A DNA stretch of 64,000 bases from NCBI GenBank assembly GCA_003956705.1, contig QZCP01000003.1, forward strand, positions 119,838 to 183,837. The letters run 5' to 3'. The position numbers and the translations under genes are program-made. Below are positions 34,409 to 48,271 of this stretch, piece after piece (positions within the stretch are counted from its first letter, which is position 1; every line of letters starts with the position of its first letter). This DNA is from Brevipalpus yothersi (Eukaryota; Arthropoda; Arachnida; Trombidiformes; Tenuipalpidae). The notes under the pieces were generated by a model that saw nothing but the letters and a program-made list of their open reading frames with translations, was not told the DNA's origin and did no database searches.

Positions 34409-37400
34409 NNNNNNNNNNNNNNNNNNNNNNNNNNNNNNNNNNNNNNNNNNNNNNNNNNNNNNNNNNNNNNNNNNNNNNNNNNNNNNNNNNNNNNNNNNNN
34501 NNNNNNNNNNNNNNNNNNNNNNNNNNNNNNNNNNNNNNNNNNNNNNNNNNNNNNNNNNNNNNNNNNNNNNNNNNNNNNNNNNNNNNNNNNNNNNNNNNNN
34601 NNNNNNNNNNNNNNNNNNNNNNNNNNNNNNNNNNNNNNNNNNNNNNNNNNNNNNNNNNNNNNNNNNNNNNNNNNNNNNNNNNNNNNNNNNNNNNNNNNNN
34701 NNNNNNNNNNNNNNNNNNNNNNNNNNNNNNNNNNNNNNNNNNNNNNNNNNNNNNNNNNNNNNNNNNNNNNNNNNNNNNCTCTCACTGAGCATCATCACTG
34801 ATTAGGAGACAATAAAGTTGTCCTTCAAATCAAGTTCAAAAGTGAACAAAAAAGAATAAAAGAATTTAAAGAAGTAGAAAAATATATATAACATTACAGG
34901 GTCTTGTAACTTGTCAGCCTCGTAACAATGTCTTTTTGAATGGTCTTTTTGGATAGTTTAATTTAAATTTTTCCATCCCTCAAAGTGTACACAAGAAGCT
35001 GCAATTAGTGGAGATAATTTCGTTACGAAATTTTCGTAGCATAAATAAAAATAAAAATTCACACAGGCGTATACCGTTACTTTTGATCACATGTTCGCGC
35101 CACATTATCTTTTTTTCGCGCTCTCTTCTTAGCAATCTGATCATAACATGAAAGCATGGGATGAACATTCCATTCTTCTTTCTTTCTCTGTGTCTCTGAT
35201 TTAATCATTATCATTATTTTGAGGAAGCATTTTCTTTTGTTGTTTATTCATTGCCAATCTTGTTAATTGATATCCATCTTTCATCATATATCAATTGTTT
35301 CTCTTTCTCTCTCTCTCTTTTTCTCGACTTCAGGCGAAGAAGTTTTCCGGGTTGAAGTTCATCCTCGACAAGAATTTAAGCTCGAAGCCAGTGATAATAG
35401 TTTAAGTGACATCAATTATTTTAAATATGAAGATATTGATGATAAAACTGTGGCCATAAAACTTGCTCAGTCACTGGAAGATCTCGTTGATCGGGTAAGT
35501 TATGAAAAAATTTTCTGTATGAATTTCAACCAAAAAAGGACATCTTATATTATTCATTCCTCTCTCTCTCTCTCTTCCTTTCTTCATTATAAACTCAAAA
35601 AACTTATGCTAATGACATTATGATCAATTATTCAGGTCCAGCTTGATCAATAAGGTTGAGCAATAATTTTCTTTCTCTCATATGCTCATCTTGGTGTCCT
35701 TTAATGTTTACCATCTAATGTTTTCTCTCTCTCTTAAATTTTTTTCTTCTTCTTCTCTCTCTATCTTCTCTTCTTTTGATTAACAATTTGAATTATACAC
35801 AAACACATTCACTCACTTTTCCTTGTCTTCATCTTTCTCTCTCTCAATATTCCTTACAGCGTGATCCTCAAAGTGTTCTCAAATTTAGGTTAACTTGTCG
35901 AGGTCCAAGAGGAACGGTAAGTCTATAGTCACCTTTTGCCATATAATTTTCATCTATTAAGTAACATTAATGTATGCACATATCTTCATATTATTGTATC
36001 ACACGAACGGTAATCCATATACCACACACGTGACTCGGTTGTGATTACAATTTTATCTATCACACGGTCCATATATTGATGACAAGTAACAAGTGACAAA
36101 TCTATGTCTTTCTCTGAGCTGAAATTCATGAAATATTGGAATAGAGTTCAATCATTCAGTACAGATTTTGGGAAAGAAATAAAGTATCCACTTAAGAAGA
36201 TAGTGTGATCAAGAGAAATAGAGTGGTTCAGTGTGTCAAAATCAAAATACATCACAAAGATGTAACTGGATCACAAATTTTTTTTTATCCGGCTCAATCA
36301 TGTAATGAGTAGTGAGCAATTCATTTTTGACAGTTTAATAATTGGTGATAGACATGATGATGTACATTTATTCACCTGTACTTATTATGTGGATGTGTGT
36401 GTGTGGATGTGATGTATAGAATATTCACAGTCTACCGGGTCGTTTCACGGTTTTCATTTCTTAAAATTTGAAAATTTCTCGAAACTAAGCGTGGGCCATC
36501 GACTGGTTAACAGTATATAATCAGCATACATATACCATCTACTATTCCCTATCTGATAATATTCTACACACACACTCATCCATTTACATGTACTTGTACG
36601 TGAATATATATGCATACATATATCTGTCGAATATTCATTGGACCTTCCGAAACGATGTGTGTACAACTGAGCGAAATATATATCAGCTACAGCTCCCTGA
36701 TTCGATTTGAATAGATTTCTCTTAATGGATAGATTCCTAATGATGATAGCTATTGGATGTACAGGTGTATATATTTATATCGATCTATCAGTACTTATTT
36801 GAACCCTTAAATCAGTATATCTCTCTCTCTCCTTCTCTTAGATCGACTAGCTTTGATGTCTAATACACTTCCTTTATTCCATTCAATCAGAGCGTATAAA
36901 TTCCAGTTGAGTAGTTTAAAGTGTGATAGATGCGAGATAGAGAAGAGTTTAAGTTAGCAAAAAGAAGAGATACAGATAGAAGAATACATATAATATATAT
37001 ATTCCATCATGGACTAAGTGAATCAGCTCAGATCATTGGTTGATTGATCTGGTTGCTTTAACATGTAGACTTTATCTGTTAAGGATGGCTCATTAAACGG
37101 CAATTGTTGATTTTTGGGAAATCATTTTGATGCCAAGATCACGAAAAATACATTTTCATCCCAATAGAACACAATAATTTCCACACACATCCAATGATAT
37201 TGATTCTCTCCAATACTATTGCAATCAAACACTTTTTTATTTCATCTCTTCCACCTACATAACCCCACACACACACACAAATGTAACCCTGAAGAGAGAT
37301 GGAAAAATTTCAATAATCTTGATATTTTTTCCCCTCTCAATAATGATGACAATTTAACAGATATATTTTTTGATATTGATATTGAATCATCTTTCTAATA

Positions 37401-39747
37401 TTCCATTTTTTCTCTCCATCATATCACATCATGTATACAGGAGGATGCCTTCCTACCGGTCACTTTATACGTCCAAGACGTTAATGATCATGCACCAGAA
37501 TTTCAAAATACACCTTATTACTTGGAAGTTGATGAGGTAATATCAGAATATGAATCATTTAAATTTTGGCCGAAAAATTTCGAAAAATCCATATCACATG
37601 GTGCATTGAATAAACCGTTATATTAACCGCTATATTGACGCTCACTGATACATGATATACTGTTATAAAATATTTACGTGTAATCTTCACCTTTTTCTCT
37701 CTTTTTATTCATTTTCCTTATGTTCATGGTCTAGTTGACACCTGTTGGACTGATCATTTTCCGAGGCATCCATGCAGTAGATAAGGATAAGCCAAATACA
37801 GCAAATTCTGATATAACTTATTCGATAGTGGTAAGTAGAAGGAAGATGAAAAGTTCCGAATGAAGACGCATCATGAAAGAAATGCGTTATGAATGAATGA
37901 ATGAAGAGTGCCTCTTAAGTGAAGATGATGGGAAAAGGAAAAAGATAACGGAAAAAGAGGAAAAAATTTTTCAGGTCCATTTGTTACCAATTGATATTGG
38001 TCAAAAAATTAATTAATTATCCAATAATTATGATGATCTTTCTTGGTGACTTGTTTATGGTTCATACACACACATACATTTAGTGTGTATGTGTGTATGT
38101 TAGATGTTCATTCATTTTCTTTTATTTTCTTTCTCTTTTTCTCTCTTTCTTTTTCTCTTTCTTACATCACACATACAAACTTTACACTCTCACATTCTTG
38201 AAATATCTACGCTCAAATACACTTTACCACCCAGTTGGATACATAAAATTCTTTTGCACAAGTGAAAAGTGAGAGAAAGAAAGATTGAAGAAATTATTTA
38301 AGATTTGGACATGTATTAAATGGACACCATAATGTGTGAATGATACTAGTTAAGAGACTTTCTCTTGCTTAGCTGTCCAAATGACCGCCAATTTATCAGT
38401 TCATACGATATATATGATTATAGTATGGTAGCGAATTGCAATAAAGAGAAAAAACTATGAATGTAAGAAGAGAAAGAGAATAATTTGAACGGAAGAAAAG
38501 AAAAATTGAGTAACCTTATTATTTACTATGGTGTTAGTGTGTCCATCGAAGTGTATGTACATGTATCATGTTGTAGAACATATACATGTATATATATACT
38601 CATTCGAAGGTATAGGGGTTCCCTCAGAATGATTCTTCCGATCGATTTCTCTTTCTCTTTCTCTCTACTTACCACTCTTTTATTCTGACTGTTCATGATA
38701 ATAGTTTTGCCTTGATCCATCATCTCATATTCAATAACAGATTGATATATACAGTATATTTATCTGAATAATAATCCTTTTTCTCTCTTTCTCTCTCTCT
38801 CTCTTTTATCATGTTTCCGTTTGATTTTGACTTCTTTGTAGAGTGGCAATGAGAACAATTCATTCATATTGTCCGATCCAATCGAAGGAATTTTAGTGGT
38901 CAATAAGCCTCTTGACTATGATCACGGTATTCGAGAGTTCAAAATTCAAATACAAGCATCGGTAAGTTTTTTCATCTCTCTCTCTCTCTCTCTCTCTCTT
39001 TACTTCTTTCATTCATCAGATTATTAGTTTCGGATCATAGCCGATCATGTACTTCTGCACTTACTGAACAACTTATGTATTATATTTACAATCGATCTAT
39101 CTGGACATGAAAAAAAAAATTTTATTCACTAATTTTTTTTCTTCTTCCACTCAATTGTAACTCATTCATCCTTTTTTCTTCCACTAATCTTCATCCAAGG
39201 ATCATGGAGCACCAACTAGTCTTAGTCAGGTCACCACGATGACCATACGAATTAAGGATGCTGACGATCAGAATCCAGCATTCACAGAGGAAATATATAA
39301 AGCCAAAGTTTCCGAAACACCCAGTATAACGGTAAGCGATTCATGGAATTTTATGCACATGATAATTGATCATCGCTTAACTGAACTTGTCTGGTTCGAA
39401 AAGAGAATGATACTCATTCTTAATACTTGTGTTGAGTTTAGAACATTTCTAAAATTCCCAAATTTTACTTCCACCAAGAGTAGCCCTGGTTGATCAGATA
39501 GACATCATCTTCCCACTCTCTCTCTCTCTCTTTCTCTTTCTTCTCTAATTTTTTTGACTGATGAGCCATTGTCATGGTTCTGTTGAAAAGTGGACTACAA
39601 AAGAAGCTTGACCAACATTCGAATTTAGAGTGAAGATGCCTTCTTTTACCCTGCAAGCCTCCACATAATAAAAAAGAATAAGAATAAGTACGAAGTACTA
39701 TTTCACATCATCATCTGAATCTGAATAACTTACACTCTCCACTCTAT

Positions 39748-39829
<82 letters not shown>

Positions 39830-40757
39830 ATCTTTTGAATTTCAATTTGATTCTATTTTTTCTACTCTCTCTCCTCTAATCATGAACTCTTTGGATGTTC
39901 AATTCGATCTCTTTTTCCATTCCCCATCAAGTGTCCACGCTATGAGCTTTAAGATTGTGTGTGTGTGTAAGGAAGAGAGAAAGCTTGATACATTGGCTTA
40001 ATACCGGAAGACGATCGTCGAAAAAATTCATTTTTTTCATCTTCTTATTCGCAACTGTTGTTATTCCGATTGACTCTTTTCTCATGGCTTTTCTCAATTA
40101 CACTTGTGAGCGCCAAAAAGGAATTTTTCATATAAGAAGATACAGCTGATGATAGATAGATAGATAGGAAGATAGAGAGAAATAAGAAGTTGATTTCATT
40201 CAATACACATACACACATACACTGTATATGTGTGAGTGTATTACATTCGACAGTGAATACAGTTTCGATACTTTTGAGTGGAAAAAAAACTTTCTCATGA
40301 GAATCAGTTCCCAAAATTCGTCTCAGTGACCTGGAGTGAGTGTATGTGGAGAGAGAGAGAAAGATGTATAAAATCGATGAAAACAGGACAGGAAGCCAAT
40401 TTGTAGACAATAGGGAAGAGAGAGAGAGAGAACTCAGTCCCATTGTTTACTAATAGACTGTACTTCACTCATTTATTCAGTTAATTATTACGTTTAAGGC
40501 ATCCAACTTACATTTAATTATATTTACCGGATGTAGCCTGCTGGTCACGTGCGAATCACATCCCCCTTAACGATCAGCATATGGAGTATGACATTATCTA
40601 ATACACACATCATCATAGTATCTAGTTGGAGAACGAGTTTTGAGACTGAATAAGATGATGATTAAGAATGTGGATGATGTAGAAAAAAAAGAAAGAAGAA
40701 AAAGAAAAGAATTTTAACCTTCTTATTAATTCATCTTAAGAACACACACATACACCT

Positions 40758-40816
<59 letters not shown>

Positions 40817-42209
40817 TCTCTTTCTCTTTCTCTGCCTGTCATATTGAGATGAAATTCAGATGACGGCCATAAAGTGAAAATTCTGGACGATAACTGAATA
40901 TTCAAACTTCAAGCTAATCGAAATTCCTGAGAAAAATTTCAACATCCGTTCATTTTGACTTACTACTGTTTCGGAAAGGATTATCGTGTATGTGTGTGCG
41001 CTTGTCTTTATCTTTTCATTTAATTTATTTCTTTTTATCACTTTCGGCCTTGATTTTGTTATAAATTTTCAATTAATATGGTCTCTATCTCTCTCTCTTT
41101 CGAGTTCTTCCAAGAAGTTATCGAAAAGATTTGCCTGGAAGGCGATGGATGACAGTGAAAATTTTCTCTCTCTCTTTCTTCTATCAATTCCAAGAATTAT
41201 ATCCATCTCACGAAATATGATGAGCGCGTTGGTGGCGGCTGATTCGAGAGGATCATTTTCGAATCACGCCTTTACCTGTACTTCATTCGTACTTTCTTAC
41301 CTGTATTATCGTGATTTTAAATATTCTTTTCATATATATGTGTGTGTATGTATGCGTTGGGAGGAGAGGGCTTATATCTTTCTTCAAGAAGAGAAAGATA
41401 AAAAAGAGGAGCTGTATTCGGAAAAAAATTAAGAAGAAGGGAGAGAGAGAGATAATTCAATTCATAATTTTAACTATTCTTCACATCAGAACTGTCAGGG
41501 GTCGAAATATTATCATCATCATGAAGATGATGATGAAACAATCTTACAGTTTCATCTTTCCTTTCTCTCTAACCAATCAAGATATAAATCAGATTGTACA
41601 GGTAAACTGGTTTACTATCAAACAGTCTATCATGAAATTACTTCATCTTCTCTCCTCTTTAATTGATTAAGTGCAGTCTACGTTTCCATTATCATCATCT
41701 TCATCTCACTTCCGATCTTGTCACCTGAGATTCATTCATTTGACTTTTCCAAATGATGTAGCGGTAAATACTAACCATCTATCTGATGTTCCAACTTTCC
41801 AATTTATTATCATGGTGACCGTGATGATGTCCATTCCGTTTAGTCATACATTTCCAAAGTAAATCTGTATTTGTTCTAAATCTTTTCTCTCGCATATTGA
41901 ACGGCTCATCAAACACATCTTGTATAATTGAGATCTTTTTGAAGGCTAATTTTTCTAGATTGTATAAGATCTTTTATAAAATCAACACATTTCATCTCTC
42001 ACTTAAATAACTTTCATTTTCAAGGATTTCTCTTTCTCGCTCTCCCATCTATACCCTTTGGGCTTGGGATTCACGGCTCATAAATACTTGAATTTAAATT
42101 TAATTTGTCTTTTTGATACATACATTAATCTCAAGTCTGGCACATACAACATGTTGATGAGATAAATTTATTTACTTGCCAAGCTATAAGTTCATGAAAG
42201 TTTTTCGAG

Positions 42210-42242
<33 letters not shown>

Positions 42243-44516
42243 CTGATGATGAAGAAATTTTCTCATATATTCAGATTGTTCTGATTCATTTTCGATTCAC
42301 TTGGAGGGTAGATAGAGGTGGAAGGGAAGTGAGATTGAACATGATACACATATTGTACTTTCTATCCAGTTTAAATGTTTTCATTTTCCATTTCATCTGA
42401 GTTCATATTCACATGTTCATCTCACACACACACTCTCTCCATCTTCATTCATTCGATTCATTTCATTCATTCCACCTCGATTTGGGTGCGGGTTCATATT
42501 GCGTATATGTAAATCTCATTAAGTCGAAGATGTGTCGATGATCAGTTTAGTCTGGAGATGATATCATGACCTCTAAGGTTCTTCTCACCGTTAAGGACAT
42601 GAATGTATGTATGTATATATGTGTGAGAGGCCATTGGGAGTATGTTAAGAATTTTTTGCCAAAAAAAAGGTGTAGGTTTTGAGGGGAAATATTTTTCATC
42701 ATTCATTCACTCATTCATTCATTTGGAAGAATTGTTTTGGCATTCAATAAACTAACGTATACATACACACATATATTACAATATCTGAAAGATAGCAAAA
42801 GAAATTGGAACTATTATCATTCAAATCACTTCAAAATTGGCCATGATTCAAGGTATTTGTCAAATTAATCAGAATCGTGATTATGATTAATATGATATGT
42901 AACACCATTTGAATTCTCGATGGCCTCCACATTTCTCATCAACATACTCATCATATTATTATGATTTGGGAAGAAAAAAATTTTTCGGCATCTTGAGGCC
43001 CAAGTAGAAAGAGAAAGAGAGAGATGTGTTCATCTTGACTTGAGATCGGAACCTCTCTCATTCACTTTTTCACTTTATGAACTGGTTTATATGTGAAATT
43101 TTCAAGTCTGTATAAGATTTTCATGATGAAATTCGTGAAAATTGATGGTAAAAAATTCTTTGAGTGATTATTCTACCATTTATCTGGCCACTTGAGCATG
43201 AGAATATGAACCCCAATCTAATACCCGATGGCCTGAGAGAGAGAGGGCTAAAATTTCATATATATACATAAACACGTGGTTAACCCGCACAATCTTAAAG
43301 GGCTATCTTCTAATCATGATCGTGTAAGTGTGTGTACATGTAGATGAGGGTGGGAAATTGCCCAACGTAAACTGACCGAAACGTAACGGGACTTTGAGAA
43401 ATCGAGCAAGAGAGAGAATGTTATTTGTGTATTCACTTTGTTCACGAGTTACGGGCTGGATAAGGGCAAACAAATGGTGTATGTGTATGTGCTGCTTGAT
43501 GATTTGTATCATAGTTTTGTTGTGGTGTTTATGACCATCACCATTATCACCGCATCATTATTTTGGATATAATTTTTTCTCTCGATTCGGCCTCATTCCA
43601 AAGCCCGTAGTGTCACGAAGTGAAACTGGATAAGATATAAGATGTATGAGAAGAGAGAGAGAAATCGGCTACAGTAGACAGATGAAGACCAGCATCACTG
43701 GACAAGTAAAAAATATATATACAATGTTAAGTTTGTAATATATTGCATATTTTTTCTCCAAAATGAGATGCATGAACAAACATTCTATCTCTCCTTTAAA
43801 TGGATTTTCAAGAGCATTGTCATTGAGTCACCGCGTATAAACTTTTTTCTTCTATCTTCACTTTTCAATGAATGTGTGTATCTGATGAAACATTGCTAAT
43901 GATGCCGATGAGTGTAGGAGAGTAATCCAAGAATTAGATAGTACTGATTATCTGATGAATAAAAAGAAGAAGAGAGAGAAAGAATAGAAGTAAAAAATTT
44001 ACCGTTAAGTATTTTCGCTTTAAAACTTTAGCTTTTTTTTCTTGTTATTCGGTCTCTCTCTCTCTCTCTCTTTTTCTCTTCTTTCTTGGAGATACATGAT
44101 AAGACGATCGAGTGAATCATGGCCATCAGATTTGTGAGAAAAAATAAGATAAAACGAGATGAATGTTTTCGACCATCAATAAGGCTGGTTCTATTTCAGC
44201 ATATATTTTTTTGTATTCATTTTACTGTTAGCATGCGGTTCAATCCATCTTTTCTCACTTGAAACCATATGATGAGATTTTCTTCAATTCACGATCTAAT
44301 TCAAATATGCTTATGCATGACATCATGTGCTTTGAGAATCTTCCTCTTCTTCTTATTATTATTATACGATCGTTTTTTTTTCACTGCTCAGAAGAAATCC
44401 GATAACTTTTATTGTGAATAAATTTTTATGTAAATAATTCTAGAATAGTCAATCGAGGTTATTATTGATTTTTTTCAGCTCAACAGATTTACTTATAAAT
44501 AGGTTTCATTGAATGA

Positions 44517-44591
<75 letters not shown>

Positions 44592-44811
44592 ATCTCAACC
44601 TCAAACCCTTTCATTTCAATTTTTTTTATTTGAAATTCAATCGAAACGAATCCATCTCAATTTTCGAAAATGTATTGAACTTTTTTATCCATGCAAAATA
44701 TTCGACTATATTACCTCAAAAAATGGCTACATAAGGAAGAAAAGGGGTTATGTGTGCGATTCAATATAATAATAATCTATCTTCATGGTTTCAAAAAATG
44801 CCTAAAATCTT

Positions 44812-44863
<52 letters not shown>

Positions 44864-47800
44864 CTTCAAACTATCATCAAAAAACTGATCAAAATAACGG
44901 TGAAAACAGACACATATTCAAAGTCCATTTGGATTCATACGATGCGAATCTAATCAAAGTCCATTCTTTTGGGGAAATGAGAAACGGCCTACTTAACTGT
45001 TAATTGAAATCGTTTGACAGAATGGGTGACAATAGTCAATCTTCTTACCAGATAGAGAGCGAAGAGGAAGGTATTCTCATCATTAAGATTGCTGATTGTT
45101 ATTTCGAGTGAGAGAGATAAATTTTGATACAAACTTTCACTTTGAATAGCACAAGTCTGTCAACTTTTGTGAGAGCGGAAGAAAAAGATAAAGAGAAATG
45201 AAAAGATGGGTGAAAAATTGGTCCATTTTGTCTGCTCATCACTTGACATTCATGAATGGAGAGAAAAATTTTCTTTATCTGTATCTACAGACACACATTC
45301 ACACAAAAAAATTTCATCCAAAAATTTGTGTGCGTCCAGATAACAGATTTTGAATGTAAAATAGTAGTGGTATAGATTATAATTTGAATAATTCTTTTTT
45401 TCGGTCAATTTTTTGGTGAAGATGTATTTTTAGGTTTACCGGTAGAAGGAAATAATTTTGCGATTAGTATGCATATTTTGTCAATTTCCTACCGATTTTA
45501 TCTCTCCTGACAAGCTTCGATATGCGTTCAGGCCAGTATCATCATCATGAAGCACGCATAATGTGTATGTATTTATTTGTGTACCTGTACCAGTGAAGAT
45601 GAGCAAAGCCAATTGCGTGTTTATTATTATTGCATGTTGAAAGCTTACTATGTGTACGTGTATGTGTATGTATGTATGCATTCAGAATGCCAGGAAGATA
45701 GATTTAAGATAGAATTTAATACCAATATCGTGCTGATGGCAAGTTTTTTGGTTATGTGAATGAACAAATTACAAGCACACAATTTTTGGCCCTTTGAGAG
45801 CGGTTCCTTTTCACTTTATGTCATTACATAATGGTTTTGTCTATTTTGGCAGAAGAGAAGAAGAAAGAGTAAAATTGTTTCCGTTTTTTTTCGGTTGTAT
45901 ATGACTGTACATGCTGGCAAAAGAAGTCATCATTCTGATTATCGGATGTTGTTCAAATATATTGTGTGTGTGTGAATGTTGGTTAGTTTGATGAAGAAAA
46001 ATAATCTTCCGAAAAGAATTCCTTTTTCCCACAATTTACGAGTGTTATATGCATTAATTAATCATATGCACACTGATGAGAGAAGAATGTTGATGTTCTA
46101 ATTATCTTGAGGTCAAGATGAACAAAGACAAAGACTAAGAGTCACAAAATCATATGTAGATGAAGGGAGACCGTAACATATTGCCGATTGTAGTAAGCCT
46201 TTGAGAATCAAATTTTATTGCATATTTTAGTTAGCATGTGTTTTCGTTCGTTTGTTTGTGTTTTTTTTCTTCTTCACTGATCTCGACCTTCTTTCTTCCG
46301 TTTTCAATATGAAAACTTAGCACCTGAAAAACAATCCATACTGATGATGATCCATAAATCCTTTTCTCAATATTTTCAACACGAATCTAATCAAAAATTC
46401 TTGACCAATTCCCTAAGACAATGATGATGATAATAATATGCAATTCGAAGGAAGGTGAATGTGTATAGGGATCATGATGATTGGCACTAAGCTGTGGTGT
46501 ATCTCTCCATATTCTTTATGGAATGGTGTACATGATATTAGTATATGGGTTCGGTTATTCATCTTTTGCTGAACTTTTGGGTATTGTTTTTATTGTCATC
46601 ATCATCATGTACAGATGGTTCATGTGAAATACAGTCAAGATAGAGAGAAAAAGAGAGGAAAAGTAATGCCCGAAAAGACTCTCTTATTTTTCATTTTGGT
46701 AAGCTTAAGCAGCGTTTTCTCATTAAACAAATGAGCCACATTATCTATACTAACTATTGGGTTACTGGAACACTTGATAGCTGATGCATTCTGATATATA
46801 CACTTAGGTGTATGAGTGTACATGTATATCTGTATGCTTCAGTAACATTTCGAATGTTATTCTTATTACGAAATACATATTATCTATTTATAATTTATTT
46901 GTAGCAACAAATTCTCTTTCCAAATGAACCAGACAAGATCATTTCAAAAATCAAAAATCATTTGATTACCAAAAAAAATAACGAATAATGTTCTCTTCAT
47001 CTATCTCTTTTTACTGATTGAATACTAATTTTCTTATTCCTTTTCTTTCGTTCACCCATAAAAATTATCATGAATTTAGGGACAACGAATTCGAGAGAAA
47101 GTCATTGTTGAGCCCGTAATACATGCGTTCGATTTGGATTCTGGTATTAATGCAAGGCTACGGTATAGCATCATATTAGGTCAGTTGGCCGTGAAAAGTG
47201 TTTGATAATCCTTTTTTTTTCTTCTTCCATGATCAACTATGGAATCAGAAACTATCATGTTTTTCGATCATTTTTTCATGAATATATTCTCTCAACTATC
47301 TTCATTTTATACAGGAAATGAAGGCGGCTTCTTTGAGATGCATGATCAGACTGGTGAACTGTTTCTAGTTCGTGAGATAGATCTGGAATCACTACCAAGT
47401 GCCGTACTGAGACTACAGATTCAAGTAAGTATCTTTTTCTCCGATTTTGTATAAATATATATGTATGCATGAATGTATATGTATATAAGATTCATGATTC
47501 GAATCACCCTTGACCAACATGTGGAAAATGATTGCTCGTTAAATTTGGTTAATTGGCACGCGTGATTCTTGGCGCTCTCATTTACAATATTTAACCAGTA
47601 CAGAATACTTGGAGTGAATTATTGTTGGTCACTTAGTGTCTCATCCAACAAAAATTTGCATACACCAATTTTAGCATATTTTATGTATTCATTTTTAGCT
47701 TTCATTTATCTTTCTCAACCAATTTCAGTGAGTGATTGAGATTAATTTTATATATATATATAAATCGTTTCACTCGAACATTCCCGATATGTGTAGACAC

Positions 47801-48203
47801 TAAAGCTTATACACTTGATCAATGAATAAGATTAATGGAATCACAATTACTCGTATGTATGTGTGTGTGTATCTATCTGACTGAGTCTCAATTTAATTTC
47901 AAAGAATTGGAAATGGGTGTGTAATATTATAGAGAATTTATATGTATCAGCGAAATTAATCCAAATATTCAACAACCCATACCTTTGTGTTCATAAAGTT
48001 ATCTTCAATTTATTATCAATTCTCATTCATTAGATAAATGAGAAAGAGAAAAAAAAGGCTGCTGCGTACTCTTCCTCTCTTTCTTTCTCTCTCTCTCAGT
48101 TGGTTTTTGGTTACAAAAGTAACCTAATATCCATCTCGAGGCGATAAACGTCCAATGCTGCACCTTCTCTCCCTATTTCACTTTAACCATAAAACAAAAA
48201 GAG

Positions 48204-48271
<68 letters not shown>

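Larger units (their letters stand above)
27940..39331 (+). other. Cadherin exons 1-8: signal peptide and N-terminal repeats
   Basis: Residues 1-268. Exon 1 is the signal peptide. Exon 2 (66 nt) carries CKFYPLGESRKFGRVEENLK with an early Cys. Exon 4 carries a second Cys (FRLTCRGPRGT). Such an early Cys pair is known for protocadherin-15 EC1, where it makes a disulfide. Exon 5 ends repeat 1 with DVNDHAPEF and exon 8 ends repeat 2 with DADDQNPAF. Exons 5 and 6 are each exactly 96 nt and phase 0. Repeat 2 is cut by introns at several places, unlike the later repeats. Confidence 0.8.
39332..47079 (+). other. Cadherin intron 8 (7.7 kb)
   Basis: The largest intron of the gene. It holds (CT)n at 39752-39823, 40760-40809, 42210-42238 and 44816-44861, and (GA)n at 44520-44590. 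I saw no further cadherin-like exon in it, and exons 8 and 9 join in phase 0. A repeat-sized missing exon cannot be fully excluded, because residues between linker 2 and the DxDxG motif in exon 9 are fewer than usual but sufficient. Confidence 0.55.

Noticed and set aside
40986..41862. Overlapping + strand frames in cadherin intron 8
   Set aside because: Low-complexity Ser/Leu and Lys/Glu sequence from CT and GA runs, with no cadherin motif, although they fall in the intron where an extra exon could be hoped for.
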